Source of the DNA: Ferruginibacter sp.
Lineage (GTDB): Bacteria; Bacteroidota; Bacteroidia; Chitinophagales; Chitinophagaceae
DNA length: 64,000 bases
NCBI GenBank assembly: GCA_025963635.1
Contig: JAOQAK010000054.1
Coordinates: 1 to 64,000, forward strand
Direction of reading: 5' to 3'
Positions 8,320-17,728 of this stretch are shown piece after piece. A program made the position numbers and the translations under genes. Each line of letters opens with the position of its first letter. Positions within the stretch are counted from its first letter, which is position 1. The notes beneath the pieces are model-generated. The model was not told where the DNA came from. It searched no databases and worked only from the letters and a program-made list of their open reading frames with translations.

Positions 8320-9429
8320 ATGTTAAAAAACAAATGCTCCTGGCTGGCAATAACTGCAGCCATGTTTTTGTCGGGCTATACTTCCGGGCAAAATAATGCG
8401 GCGCCCGCTGCCTCGTTAAAAGAAACTTTCAAAAACGATTTCCTTATTGGTACCGCATTAAATGCCAGCCAGATAGAAGGTAAAGACACCAGGGCGGCGG
8501 CACTAATACTCCAACAGTTCAATGCTGCAACGCCTGAGAACATTATGAAATCGATGATCATTCACCCGGCCTGGGATCGTTACGATTTTGATCTTGCCGA
8601 TAAACTGGTGGATTATGGAAAAAAGAACAATATCAAAATAAACGGTCATACCCTTGTATGGCATAGCCAGCTCCCGGCATTTATGCGCAACATGAAAGAT
8701 GCCGATTCTGTGAGAAAGTTTTTTACGGATCACATAAATACAGTTGCCCGTCGCTACAGTGGAAAGGTTTTTTCCTGGGATGTGGTGAATGAGGCACTGA
8801 ACGAAGATGGTACCATGCGTAAATCCATCTTCCAGCAAAAACTGGGTGATGACTTTGTTACGGAAGCATTCAGGCTTGCCCAGGCAGCTTCGCCGAACAC
8901 AGAACTTTATTACAATGATTATAACAACGAACAACCCGCTAAACGTGCCGGTTGTATTGCCCTGGTCAAAAAGATCCAGGCGGCAGGCGTACGGATTGAC
9001 GGAGTTGGTATACAAGGACATTGGCAGATTGGAAAAATACCGCTGAAAGACATCGAAGAAAGCATCCTGCAATATGCTGCATTAGGCCTGAAGGTGCACA
9101 TCACGGAGCTTGATATTGAAGTGTTGCCGCGCAATTTTCAAGGGGCGGATGTGAGCCAGCGAATGGAAAATAATGCTGCACTTAATCCCTACAAAACCGC
9201 CCTGCCCGATAGCGTGCAGCAACAATTGGCTAATGATTACGAAGCGCTGTTCAAACTTTTTTTGAAACACAGTGACAAAATAGATCGGGTAACTTTCTGG
9301 GGAGTAAATGATGGACAGAGCTGGCTTAATGATTGGCCGGCAAGAGGCAGAACCAACTACCCATTGTTGTTTGACCGCGAATTCAAACCGAAACCTGCGT
9401 TTTACAAAGTGATCGCAACAAAAAACTAA
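8320..9429 (+). CDS. GH10 endo-1,4-beta-xylanase
   Basis: A 369-residue secreted xylanase. An N-terminal signal region (CSWLAITAAMFLSGYTSGQ) precedes a single GH10 barrel from about residue 33. The acid/base Glu is E158 in WDVVNEAL and the nucleophile is E263 in VHITELDIEV. GHTLVWHSQLP, TPENIMKSMIIHP and the C-terminal FWGVNDGQSWLNDWP complete the family pattern. There is no carbohydrate-binding module. It cleaves internal xylan bonds to xylo-oligosaccharides. It lies 25 bases after GH115 and 22 before the sugar symporter, so co-transcription is expected. The first ten residues are short and charged (MLKNK), typical of a Bacteroidota signal. Confidence 0.95.
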   Translation: MLKNKCSWLAITAAMFLSGYTSGQNNAAPAASLKETFKNDFLIGTALNASQIEGKDTRAAALILQQFNAATPENIMKSMIIHPAWDRYDFDLADKLVDYGKKNNIKINGHTLVWHSQLPAFMRNMKDADSVRKFFTDHINTVARRYSGKVFSWDVVNEALNEDGTMRKSIFQQKLGDDFVTEAFRLAQAASPNTELYYNDYNNEQPAKRAGCIALVKKIQAAGVRIDGVGIQGHWQIGKIPLKDIEESILQYAALGLKVHITELDIEVLPRNFQGADVSQRMENNAALNPYKTALPDSVQQQLANDYEALFKLFLKHSDKIDRVTFWGVNDGQSWLNDWPARGRTNYPLLFDREFKPKPAFYKVIATKN

Positions 9430-9451
9430 TTGCACCTCTAAACCACGAATA

Positions 9452-10885
9452 ATGATTTCAAGCGCACAAAAATTATCAGTTAAAGAAAAAATTGGATATA
9501 GTTTAGGGGACCTTGCTGCCAACCTCGTGTTTCAAACCCTCATGACCTACCTGGCCTATTTTTACACAGACATTTACGGACTCGAAGCAAAGCATGCGTC
9601 TGCAGTTATCCTTACTGTCGGTCTTATTGCAGCGTTTGGCTTTAACCCGATTATTGGAGCCATTGCTGATCGTACCGTTTCAAAATGGGGTAAATTCAGG
9701 CCCTGGATATTATTTACAGCAGTACCACTTGGTGTAATAGCATTGCTTGCATTCAGCACTCCTCATTTTGAATATAAAGGAAAAGTGATTTATGCGGTCG
9801 TAACCTACACATTGTTATTGTTGTTGTATGCGGCAAATAACCTTCCCTATTCTGCGCTGAGTGGCGTAATTACCGGCGATATGAAAGACCGGAACAGCTT
9901 GTCTGCCTACCGCTTTGTTGCAGTAATGTTTGCCCAGTTTTTTGTACAGGTATTTATGCTGCCGATCATTGAAACCGTTGGCGGAGGAGATAAAGCAGTG
10001 GGTATTGAAAAAGTAATGACCTGGCTGGCAATTATTGGGACCATCATGCTATTAATCACATTTTTTACTACCCGGGAAAGAATAGTACCTAAGCCCGAAC
10101 AAAAGTCAAGTTTAAAAGAAGACCTGATCGATCTGTTTAAAAACAAACCCTGGGTTATCATGCTGGTGCTTACAACCCTGGTATTTATTACATTGGCGAT
10201 GAAAGGTGGGTCGTACGTATACTATTTTAAAAACTATGTAGATAAAGAAAGGTTAACAGACTTTATCAGCCCTATACTACATTTTTTATCCCGCATTGGT
10301 GTCAATTTTTTTGGAGAAGATCCGGTCTCGGCGGGTTTTGGTTTATTCAATGCGGGGGGTATCATTTTTATGATCATCGGTATTACTTTATCAAAAAGAT
10401 TAGCTGATAAATATGGCAAAAGAGATGTGTTTGGAATTGCCTTGTTTATTTCAACTTTGTTTATTATCCTCTTCTATTTCTTCGCTCCAACTTCGGTAGA
10501 ATTAATATTTACCTCACAAATTTTACATGGCTTCTTCTACGGTATTACCATACCCTTGCTTTGGGCTATGATTGCAGACGTGGCTGATTACAGTGAATGG
10601 AAAAATAACCGCCGTGCTACAGCGATCATTTTTTCCGCTATGATGGTGGGATTGAAAGGTGGATTAAGTATTGGGAGTGCACTATTAACGTGGATATTAG
10701 GCCTATTTAATTATGTACCTAACAGTGATGCCGCACAAACAGCTACTGCAATACATGGCACCAAAATGCTGGTGAGTATTTTTCCGGCCATTCCTTTTTT
10801 AATAGGTATTGCCCTATTATTTTTTTATGAGATCAACAAAAAAATGGAAGTACAGATTGAAAGTGATTTGAAACAGCGCAGATAA
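9452..10885 (+). CDS. GPH-family sugar:cation symporter (xyloside transporter)
   Basis: A 477-residue inner-membrane protein with about 12 predicted membrane segments. It has the glycoside-pentoside-hexuronide (MelB/XynT-type) N-terminus (KEKIGYSLGDLAANLVFQ), the loop ADRTVSKWGKFRPW after segment 2, and LWAMIADVADYSEWKNNRRATAI in the second half. Family members move oligosides into the cytoplasm with a cation. Its place between a secreted xylanase and a GH43 without signal peptide suggests uptake of xylobiose or xylo-oligosaccharides. This replaces the SusC/D route, which is absent from this cluster. The order of the substrate and the ion used cannot be read from the sequence. Confidence 0.9.
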   Translation: MISSAQKLSVKEKIGYSLGDLAANLVFQTLMTYLAYFYTDIYGLEAKHASAVILTVGLIAAFGFNPIIGAIADRTVSKWGKFRPWILFTAVPLGVIALLAFSTPHFEYKGKVIYAVVTYTLLLLLYAANNLPYSALSGVITGDMKDRNSLSAYRFVAVMFAQFFVQVFMLPIIETVGGGDKAVGIEKVMTWLAIIGTIMLLITFFTTRERIVPKPEQKSSLKEDLIDLFKNKPWVIMLVLTTLVFITLAMKGGSYVYYFKNYVDKERLTDFISPILHFLSRIGVNFFGEDPVSAGFGLFNAGGIIFMIIGITLSKRLADKYGKRDVFGIALFISTLFIILFYFFAPTSVELIFTSQILHGFFYGITIPLLWAMIADVADYSEWKNNRRATAIIFSAMMVGLKGGLSIGSALLTWILGLFNYVPNSDAAQTATAIHGTKMLVSIFPAIPFLIGIALLFFYEINKKMEVQIESDLKQRR

Positions 10886-11009
10886 TCCGCTACGCACATC
10901 AAATAAACTTTTAGCTTAAGGATATCGTGCACTTGGGAAGCAGCACTAATAAGAATGATGCAACAATATTAATAACATAAAAAACATTCCATTCAGGATT
11001 AAAAATTTT

Positions 11010-12047
11010 ATGCCAGAAGATAAAATAGATCAAATCGATTTTGACGATTTAAATCAAAGAGCCATCTCGCAGCCATTGGTTACACATATCTACACAGCCG
11101 ACCCGTCGGCCCATGTATTCAATGGTAAAATTTATATTTATCCTTCGCACGATATAGATGCAGGTGAAGCATTCGATGATTTGGGAAGTCATTTTGCCAT
11201 GGAAGATTATCATATTCTATCTATGGACAGTCCGCAAACCGAAGCCATAGATAATGGTTTGGCCCTGCACGTAAATGATGTACCCTGGGCTGATAAACAG
11301 TTATGGGCTCCTGATGCAACGGAGAAAGATGGCACTTATTATTTATTTTTCCCGGCAAAAGGCCATGATGGTATTTTCCGTATTGGTGTGGCAACCAGTT
11401 CCTCTCCGGTTGGGCCTTTCAAGGCAAAGCCTGAAGCCATCCAGGAAAGTTTTTCGATTGACCCTGCTGTGTTTAAAGATGATAACGGCAGTTACTATAT
11501 GTACTTTGGCGGTATCTGGGGTGGACAGTTGCAACGCTGGAGAACCGGTAATTTTAATAGTGGGCACCCGGAAAGTCCGGTTGCATTTTTGCCCGAAAAC
11601 AATGAACCTGCTTTGTGTGCGAAAGTTGCAAAGCTCAGGGATGATTTACTCGGGTTTGCTGAAGCGCCGAAAGACCTGTTGATACTGGATGAAAATGGCG
11701 ACCCTTTATTAAACGGTGATAATAGCCGCCGCTTTTTTGAAGCTAGTTGGATGCACAAATACAACGGCAAATATTATTTTTCTTACTCCACTGGTGACAC
11801 GCATTTGGTGTGCTATGCCCTTGGTGATAATCCCTACGGACCTTTCACCTATGCAGGCAGAATTTTAGAACCTGTTGTGGGCTGGACTTCCCATCACTCT
11901 ATTTGTGAATTTGAAGGACAATGGTACCTGTTCTATCACGACAGCAGCCTGAGCAAAGGTGTTACCCACCTGCGAAGCGTAAAAGTTACACCACTTGAAT
12001 ATGATGAAAACGGAAAAATAAAAACCATTGCACCTTATTCATCTTAA
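11010..12047 (+). CDS. GH43 beta-xylosidase / alpha-L-arabinofuranosidase, cytoplasmic
   Basis: A 345-residue five-bladed propeller hydrolase of GH43. The catalytic base Asp is in YTADPSAHVF (about residue 31), the helper Asp in FSIDPAVFKDDNGSYY, and the acid Glu in FEASWMHKYNGKYYFSYS. There is no signal peptide (MPEDKIDQIDFDDL), so it should act in the cytoplasm on xylo-oligosaccharides or arabinoxylo-oligosaccharides imported by the symporter just upstream. Its length is typical of single-domain GH43 proteins. The exact specificity (xylosidase or arabinofuranosidase) is not decided by these motifs. A 124-base gap separates it from the transporter. A short stem-loop lies just after its stop, at about 12050-12070. 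Confidence 0.9.
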   Translation: MPEDKIDQIDFDDLNQRAISQPLVTHIYTADPSAHVFNGKIYIYPSHDIDAGEAFDDLGSHFAMEDYHILSMDSPQTEAIDNGLALHVNDVPWADKQLWAPDATEKDGTYYLFFPAKGHDGIFRIGVATSSSPVGPFKAKPEAIQESFSIDPAVFKDDNGSYYMYFGGIWGGQLQRWRTGNFNSGHPESPVAFLPENNEPALCAKVAKLRDDLLGFAEAPKDLLILDENGDPLLNGDNSRRFFEASWMHKYNGKYYFSYSTGDTHLVCYALGDNPYGPFTYAGRILEPVVGWTSHHSICEFEGQWYLFYHDSSLSKGVTHLRSVKVTPLEYDENGKIKTIAPYSS

Positions 12048-12231
12048 TAAGGTATTTGATAAAATGCCTAAGTAAAGCGTCCTGTTTTTGTGATACCAAA
12101 AGTTGAAAACCAACTTGCTTATTATCAAAGTAGCAGGTTCATTCACAGACTGCAGCCGGCACGCACATAATATTCAATGCAATCGTCGATTTGATAACAA
12201 GCTTAGTTAATAAAAATTTAAAAATCAACAG
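12048..12231. other. Intergenic region before the GH10 remnant
   Basis: No gene is visible. An 8-pair stem-loop (AGGTATTT with AAATGCCT) follows the GH43 stop but lacks a T-run, so it is at most a weak terminator or processing site. Confidence 0.3.
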
Positions 12232-12411
12232 GTGAAAACGGTCTTCACAAAACCATATTTATTGTTAGCAGTCCTGTGTTGCCTGGGAACACTTATCCAG
12301 GCACAAGAGACAACCAGCGCTTCCAGTTTAACATTGAAAGAAGTATATAAAAATCTCCAGCTTCACATCAGGAATCATCCTGCAAAACCATCATTTCAAG
12401 TATTAAAATGA
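12232..12411 (+). pseudogene. Internally deleted GH10 xylanase remnant (signal peptide plus both ends)
   Basis: A GTG-started frame of 59 residues. It has a clear signal peptide (residues 1-24, ending GTLIQAQ), then LTLKEVYKN, which resembles the first helix of secreted GH10 xylanases (compare SLKETFKND in the gene at 8320). It then jumps to NHPAKPSFQVLK, which resembles the last residues of such enzymes (compare FKPKPAFYKVIATKN). The simplest reading is a second xylanase gene that lost about 300 codons in frame. The remaining peptide could be exported but cannot be a xylanase. It could instead be a small secreted protein of its own. Spacing (40 bases to the next gene) keeps it in the operon. 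Confidence 0.45.
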
Positions 12412-12453
12412 TCGGTGTATTGATATTGAATTTGTTTATTTAAAAAGTCTGTA

Positions 12454-14397
12454 ATGAATAATAAATTGAAGTATGGTTTTCTAGCTGTTTGCACATTGGT
12501 ATTTCTTCAAGGTACATTCAGCCAGGTAAGGCTTCCGAGATTGGTAAGAGACAGCATGGTATTGCAAAGAGCTGCGCAGGTGAAAATATGGGGCTGGGCC
12601 TCGCCAAATGAAAAAGTAACTATTCGCTTTCAAAACAAAAAATACAGTACAATCACCGGTACCGATGGAAAATGGTTGGTGGCACTTGCTCCGATGAAAG
12701 CCGGCGGGCCATTCTCAATGGATATCTCGGGAAAAAATAACATCACACTGAAAGATATTTTGATCGGGGATGTTTGGTTTTGCAGTGGTCAATCTAATAT
12801 GGTTCACCAACTGAATATCCATGATGTTACGTATGAAAAAGAAATTGCAACAGCAAATTATACTGAGATCAGGCAGTTTTGGATACCGACCCTTACCAGC
12901 CTGGCAGGCGCTCAACCTGGCTTGCCAACAGGATATTGGACCGCTGCAGTAGGCGAAGCGGTAAGACCCTTTTCTGCAGTAGCCTATTTCTTTGCAAAAG
13001 ATATTTATGAAAAATACAAAGTGCCCGTGGGCATCATCAATGCCAGCGTAGGCGGCACTCCCATTGAAGCCTGGATAAGTGAAGACGGCCTAACGGAATT
13101 TTCTTCTTTACACAAAACCATCGAAAAAAATAAGGACACTGCCTACCTGAACAGTTTTACCCGCAGGGCTCCTGTAAGTTCCAGCCGGCAACAGTTGCCC
13201 GTGGATGCCGGTATGGCCGCTGCAACAAAGTGGTTTGAGCCTGCCTACTTGCCTAAAGGCTGGCGCAATATCAATATCCCCGGCTACTGGGAAGACCAGG
13301 GCATTAAGGATCTGAATGGAATTGTCTGGTACAGGCGAGAGATTGATATCCCGGCTACAATGGTGGGGAAAGCTGCAAAGGTATTCCTGGGTAGAATTGT
13401 GGATGCAGATGAATTGTATATCAATGGACAAAAGGTGGGCACTACCGGCTACATGTACCCGCAACGCAGGTATAATGTACCCGCGAATTTGTTGAAGGCG
13501 GGCAAAAATATTTTTGTGATCCGCGTAACCAATACCAATGGCAAGGGTGGCTTTGTACCAGGCAAACCTTATTGTATTTTCTCCGGTGCAGATACTGTCG
13601 ATTTAAAAGGCTACTGGCAATATAAGGTCGGACTTGTTTACAAACCATTTACCGGTGGTGGTTTTGGTGGTGGTGGCGTCAACGCACAAAACCAACCCGC
13701 AGCTTTATACAACGCGATGGTAGCTCCTGAAATCAATTATGCGATAAAAGGTTTTTGCTGGTACCAGGGCGAAAGCAATACCGGCCGTGCCCAGGAATAC
13801 GAAAAGCTTTTGCCAGCCCTGATCAACGACTGGCGCACCAAGTGGAGCCAGGGCAGTTTGCCATTTGTTTACATACAATTGCCCGGATTTATGGATTACA
13901 ATTATTTGCCGGGCGAAAGTCAATGGGCCGAATTAAGAGAGGCGCAATTAAAAGCCTTGAGCGTTCCCAACACAGCCATGATAGTCGCGATTGATCTCGG
14001 TGAATGGAATGATATTCACCCGGACAATAAGCAGGATGTGGGCAAGCGGGTAGCCCGGGCTGCAATGAAGGTTGCATACAACGAAGACATCGTTTATTCG
14101 GGCCCATTGTTTAAATCTGCAACGGTATCCGGTAACAAAATCATCATAGATTTTACAAATACAGGCAGCGGATTGATCACCAATGACGCAGAGGAACCTG
14201 GTGAATTTGCGATTGCAGGTGCTGATAAAAAATTCGTGTGGGCGAACACAAAAATAGAAGGAGATAAAGTGATTGTATGGAGCGATGAAATAAGTACTCC
14301 GCTCTATGTAAGATATGCCTGGGCGGACAACCCCGTTAACCCAAATCTATTCAACAAGGAAGGATTGCCGGCATCACCATTTAGGACAGATAAATAG
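12454..14397 (+). CDS. Sialate O-acetylesterase-like carbohydrate acetylesterase
   Basis: A 647-residue secreted SGNH-type esterase with signal peptide (ending FLQGTFSQ). The nucleophile Ser is about S114 in CSGQSNM, and the Asp/His pair is in NDIHPDNKQDVG near residue 518. PVGIINASVGGTPIEAWI and KGFCWYQGESNTG are further family blocks. Between them, at about 265-370, lies a beta-sandwich insert like the sugar-binding domain of GH2 enzymes (GIVWYRREIDIP, ADELYINGQKVG). The same layout is known in bacterial acetylesterases acting on hemicellulose (CE20-type). In this cluster it most likely removes acetyl groups from xylan; the sialate name only reflects family ancestry. A Gly-rich loop (FTGGGFGGGG) at about 395-410 is notable. 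Confidence 0.85.
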   Translation: MNNKLKYGFLAVCTLVFLQGTFSQVRLPRLVRDSMVLQRAAQVKIWGWASPNEKVTIRFQNKKYSTITGTDGKWLVALAPMKAGGPFSMDISGKNNITLKDILIGDVWFCSGQSNMVHQLNIHDVTYEKEIATANYTEIRQFWIPTLTSLAGAQPGLPTGYWTAAVGEAVRPFSAVAYFFAKDIYEKYKVPVGIINASVGGTPIEAWISEDGLTEFSSLHKTIEKNKDTAYLNSFTRRAPVSSSRQQLPVDAGMAAATKWFEPAYLPKGWRNINIPGYWEDQGIKDLNGIVWYRREIDIPATMVGKAAKVFLGRIVDADELYINGQKVGTTGYMYPQRRYNVPANLLKAGKNIFVIRVTNTNGKGGFVPGKPYCIFSGADTVDLKGYWQYKVGLVYKPFTGGGFGGGGVNAQNQPAALYNAMVAPEINYAIKGFCWYQGESNTGRAQEYEKLLPALINDWRTKWSQGSLPFVYIQLPGFMDYNYLPGESQWAELREAQLKALSVPNTAMIVAIDLGEWNDIHPDNKQDVGKRVARAAMKVAYNEDIVYSGPLFKSATVSGNKIIIDFTNTGSGLITNDAEEPGEFAIAGADKKFVWANTKIEGDKVIVWSDEISTPLYVRYAWADNPVNPNLFNKEGLPASPFRTDK

Positions 14398-14670
14398 GCA
14401 TCATATAAGTGGCTATGCTGGCTGTTTGCATAATTTCAGATTGAGGGACATCATGCAAAGTCGCAGCATGATCGGTTATCCATCGCTGCTGTAATTATTC
14501 AGAAAGGAGCACATGAATTAATCAGCGGCGACAGCATATCGATAACCTTTCAGTAAACGCGACTTTTTGCCATGGAAAATATTGAAACTGTCTGGGAACG
14601 GATGGTAGTTAAAAACTAAGTCATACCAGGACCAACAAATGTAATTACAACTTTATATTAAATTAGTATC
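14398..14670. other. Intergenic region before CE15
   Basis: No recognisable gene in these 273 bases. Short frames are present, such as MENIETVWERMVVKN at about 14573, but they have no supporting features. Confidence 0.3.
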
Positions 14671-16212
14671 ATGAAAAAAATAAGCTTTCTCATCACCCTC
14701 CTCACGTTTGTTTTTACAGCAATGGCACAGCTAGCCACGATTGACAGCAGTAAATATCCACACCTTACCAACTTCACGGCGCAGCAAGACCAGGCGCAGA
14801 TGATGCAGCAATTGGGTATAAAAAAATTAAGACCCGGTCCGAGCGGCAATCCAAAAGACTTGAACCACGCGAATGAGGATGAAGCACTCGCAAATCCATG
14901 CCCGCAACTACCAGATGCACTCACCACAAAAAAGGGGAAAAAAGTAACCACACCTGAACAATGGTGGAAGCAACGTCGCCCCGAAATTGTGCAAGATTTT
15001 GAAACAGAAATGTACGGCAGGATACCGTCGAAAACGCCAAAAGTAACCTGGACTGCAAAAATTACAGATCACGAATTCGTGGTTCGTACTCCCGTTATTG
15101 CGAGACAAATGGTAGGGCATGTTGATAATAGTGAATACCCGCTCATTGATGTAAACATCAATATGACGCTTGTTTTGCCAATGAATGTTAAAGGCCCTGT
15201 GCCTGTTTTGATCATGTTTGGTTTTCCATCGTTGCCTGCACCTGCACAACCCAACCCGGCAGATATGGAAAAGATCAACACAACTTTCAAAGCAATGATG
15301 ATACAACAGAACCCGGACATGAAGGCAGTATTTGACCGCTACCCTGCCTATGCACCCATCACCCGGCTGGCCGGTCCCAACTTTTTTGCTCCGCCACCTA
15401 CGGACCTTTCTCCAACAGAACAGTTACTGGCAGCAGGCTGGGGATATTGTGTATTAGAACCCAACAGCGTGCAGGCCGACAATGGTGCAGGCCTTACAAA
15501 AGGCATTATAGGTTTGGTAAACAAGGGCCAACCACGTAAACCCGACGACTGGGGTGCATTAAGGGCCTGGGGCTGGGGCGCTTCCCGTGCACTCGACTAC
15601 CTGGAAACCGATACATTGGTAGATGCAAAAAAGGTGGGTATAGAAGGGGTATCGCGTTACGGTAAAGCGGCATTGGTCACCATGGCCTTTGACCAGCGTT
15701 TTGCCGTTGTGCTGGTCGGTTCTTCAGGTAAAGGGGGCGCCACCCTGCAACGTCGCGTATTTGGCGAAGCTGTAGAAAGTCTAGCCGGCAGCGGTGAGTA
15801 TCATTGGCTGGCCGGCAATTATTTAAAATATGCTGCCGCAGAATCATCCTTTGGAGGCAAAACAGGGTGCGACCTGCCCATCGACTCACATGAATTGATA
15901 GCGCTTTGTGCACCAAGACCGGTTTTTATCAGCTACGGTATACCTGAAAAAGGCGATGCCAAATGGCTTGATCAAAATGGAAGTTACAAGGCAACCATAG
16001 CAGCAGGCACTGTCTTCAAATTATTGGGTGTAAAAGATCTTGGCATAAGCAATGATTATATCATTGAAAAAATGCCGCCTGTATTGACCGGTTTATTGGA
16101 TGGTGAACTGGCCTGGCGCCAGCATGATGGTGGCCATACCGATGCTCCGAACTTCCAGTACTTCATACCCTGGGCAGGAAAATTTTTGAAATACGAACGC
16201 CGGCCCAAATAG
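14671..16212 (+). CDS. CE15 glucuronoyl (4-O-methylglucuronate) methylesterase
   Basis: A 513-residue secreted esterase with signal peptide (ending TAMAQ). The nucleophile is S328 in GIEGVSRYGKAAL, the bacterial form of the CE15 motif. The His is in RQHDGGHTDAPNF near residue 495. GALRAWGWGASRALDYL and FGEAVESLAGSGEYHWLAGNY are family blocks. CE15 enzymes cut ester bonds between glucuronic acid on xylan and lignin alcohols, which complements the GH115 enzyme in the same cluster. The 60-residue extension between signal peptide and catalytic domain is of normal size for bacterial members. It is the last gene of the xylan cluster on this strand. Expected location is periplasm or cell surface. 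Confidence 0.9.
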   Translation: MKKISFLITLLTFVFTAMAQLATIDSSKYPHLTNFTAQQDQAQMMQQLGIKKLRPGPSGNPKDLNHANEDEALANPCPQLPDALTTKKGKKVTTPEQWWKQRRPEIVQDFETEMYGRIPSKTPKVTWTAKITDHEFVVRTPVIARQMVGHVDNSEYPLIDVNINMTLVLPMNVKGPVPVLIMFGFPSLPAPAQPNPADMEKINTTFKAMMIQQNPDMKAVFDRYPAYAPITRLAGPNFFAPPPTDLSPTEQLLAAGWGYCVLEPNSVQADNGAGLTKGIIGLVNKGQPRKPDDWGALRAWGWGASRALDYLETDTLVDAKKVGIEGVSRYGKAALVTMAFDQRFAVVLVGSSGKGGATLQRRVFGEAVESLAGSGEYHWLAGNYLKYAAAESSFGGKTGCDLPIDSHELIALCAPRPVFISYGIPEKGDAKWLDQNGSYKATIAAGTVFKLLGVKDLGISNDYIIEKMPPVLTGLLDGELAWRQHDGGHTDAPNFQYFIPWAGKFLKYERRPK

Positions 16213-16660
16213 TAACAAACATCCCCTCCTTACAAGAAAGATTACTACAGAAAACCAATCGCTGAAGTGCTCCTGTTAATCATGGTTGCAAATGCATCTG
16301 TCTCAACAAGCACTCACACGCTAAAGAAGCATGTGGTGGGATGCTGTCTACCGGGATGCATTTGAGATCGGTCAGGCAACTTTCCGTGCCGCTTACTCGC
16401 TGGCATATTCTTCCGGGGGATTTGGCAATATCTGAACCTTGGCTTGCTGAAATGTAATAACCGGCGAGCAGGCATACAAACCAATGTTATTGCGAAAAGT
16501 ATAATCCATAAAAGTAAGTTTTGCTAAGCCGCCCCCTATCCAGGTATTAGCCACCCCATGCAATTCATTTCGCAGACAAATACGCCCGGTTTGCATATCA
16601 GTTTTATAAAAGTGGATTTAATGAGAGACCTTCATATCCTTTAGTCAGGCACTTCAAGTT
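16213..16660. other. Intergenic region with a decayed fragment on - and a regulatory motif
   Basis: On - (16596 to 16393) a frame reads RNELHGVANTWIGGGLAKLT and ends near PNPPEEYASE. It has the look of a beta-sandwich domain end (possibly a secreted hydrolase or lectin-like domain), but it has no start context and no partner, so I take it as a remnant. The + strand carries a motif at 16569-16598 shared with the promoter of the barrel gene at 18553, and a TTCATATCCTTTAG element at about 16631. Confidence 0.4.
16569..16598 (+). promoter_or_regulatory. Shared upstream motif, copy 1 (LytTR site candidate)
   Basis: TTCGCAGACAAA, 10 less conserved bases rich in C, then TTGCATA. The same arrangement recurs at 18449-18477 with identical spacing and only about five differences. 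Both copies are followed 50-65 bases later by TTCATATMCTTT, a -7-like element, and then a start codon. This copy precedes the sensor kinase, the other the barrel gene right after the LytTR regulator. It is therefore a good candidate for that regulator's binding site. Confidence 0.6.
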
Positions 16661-17728
16661 ATGAAAAAGTCTTTCATCGTTTTACTACACATAGGTTTTT
16701 GGATGTGTTACTTCATATTGATCGTAATCATGTTGAGTGTTTACTATCGAAGCAGCCTATATGCAAGTGCGCCGAACTCCCGAATGTTGATTGCTTTTAA
16801 AAATATTATGCTGTTTGCATTTTTGCCTTCCTTCCTTTCTTTCTATTTGTATTATTTCATCTTGTTTCCTAAATACCTGCAGCAAAAAAAATTTATCCGG
16901 GCAATCATTGTTGGCCTGCTTATATCAGCCTCTGCAGCCATTATGGCCTACATCCTGCACAGGTATTTAATAGAGACAGGGCGTGTGATTGACATGGACG
17001 AGGGCGGTAAACATGGTCGGTCTACCGCACTTAGGGTAATCATCATTATGACTTTTATCGGCGCGGTTTGTGGCATGGTTGCCCTGGTGATCAAAGGTTT
17101 TATCACCTGGTTCAATGAAATTAAATTGAAGCAAGCTTTGAAGGAAAAGAACCACGAAATGGAACTGGCGTTGATAAAATCCAAACTCGATCCGCATCTT
17201 TTATTCAACACGATCAATAACATCGACGCACTCATTATAAAAGACGCTGTTGAAGCTTCCAATTATTTGAATAAATTATCCGATATCATGCGGTTTATGT
17301 TGTATGAAACCATGGCCGATAAAATTCTGCTGTCGCAGGAAATTGAATACATAGAAAAATACATTGCCCTGCAAAAAATAAGAACTGCAAACGTTCATTA
17401 CGTACAGTTTTTGGTAACTGGTATCATCGGTACTAAAATGATCGCACCGATGGTTTTCATCCCTTTTATTGAAAATGCCTTTAAGCACACCAATAATAAA
17501 AAACTTGAAAATGCCATTACCGTCCATATCATTGTAAACAGTAAGACCATCCAACTTGTATGCGAAAACAAATTTGATTCCAAGCCGGTGGTGCACCAAC
17601 CGGATAGTGGTTTGGGTAATGAGTTAATTCAGAAACGCCTACAGCTTATTTATCCGGAAAAACACGTGCTGGAAGTGAATAAAACAAATGAACTGTACAC
17701 AGTAAACTTAACGATTACCAATGGATAA
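16661..17728 (+). CDS. LytS/YehU-type sensor histidine kinase
   Basis: A 355-residue membrane histidine kinase. Four hydrophobic segments (about 6-27, 45-70, 80-100, 123-148) are followed by a short coiled linker and the His_kinase domain with H179 in SKLDPHLLFNTINNID. A HATPase region follows (N-box in IPFIENAFKHTNNKK, G-box in DSGLGNELIQKRL). The family form is usually INPHFLFN; here the residues around the His read LDPHLLFN. No periplasmic sensor domain is present, so the signal is probably sensed in or near the membrane. The gene overlaps the response regulator by 8 bases, so the two are translated together. The conserved upstream motif suggests autoregulation. Confidence 0.92.
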   Translation: MKKSFIVLLHIGFWMCYFILIVIMLSVYYRSSLYASAPNSRMLIAFKNIMLFAFLPSFLSFYLYYFILFPKYLQQKKFIRAIIVGLLISASAAIMAYILHRYLIETGRVIDMDEGGKHGRSTALRVIIIMTFIGAVCGMVALVIKGFITWFNEIKLKQALKEKNHEMELALIKSKLDPHLLFNTINNIDALIIKDAVEASNYLNKLSDIMRFMLYETMADKILLSQEIEYIEKYIALQKIRTANVHYVQFLVTGIIGTKMIAPMVFIPFIENAFKHTNNKKLENAITVHIIVNSKTIQLVCENKFDSKPVVHQPDSGLGNELIQKRLQLIYPEKHVLEVNKTNELYTVNLTITNG

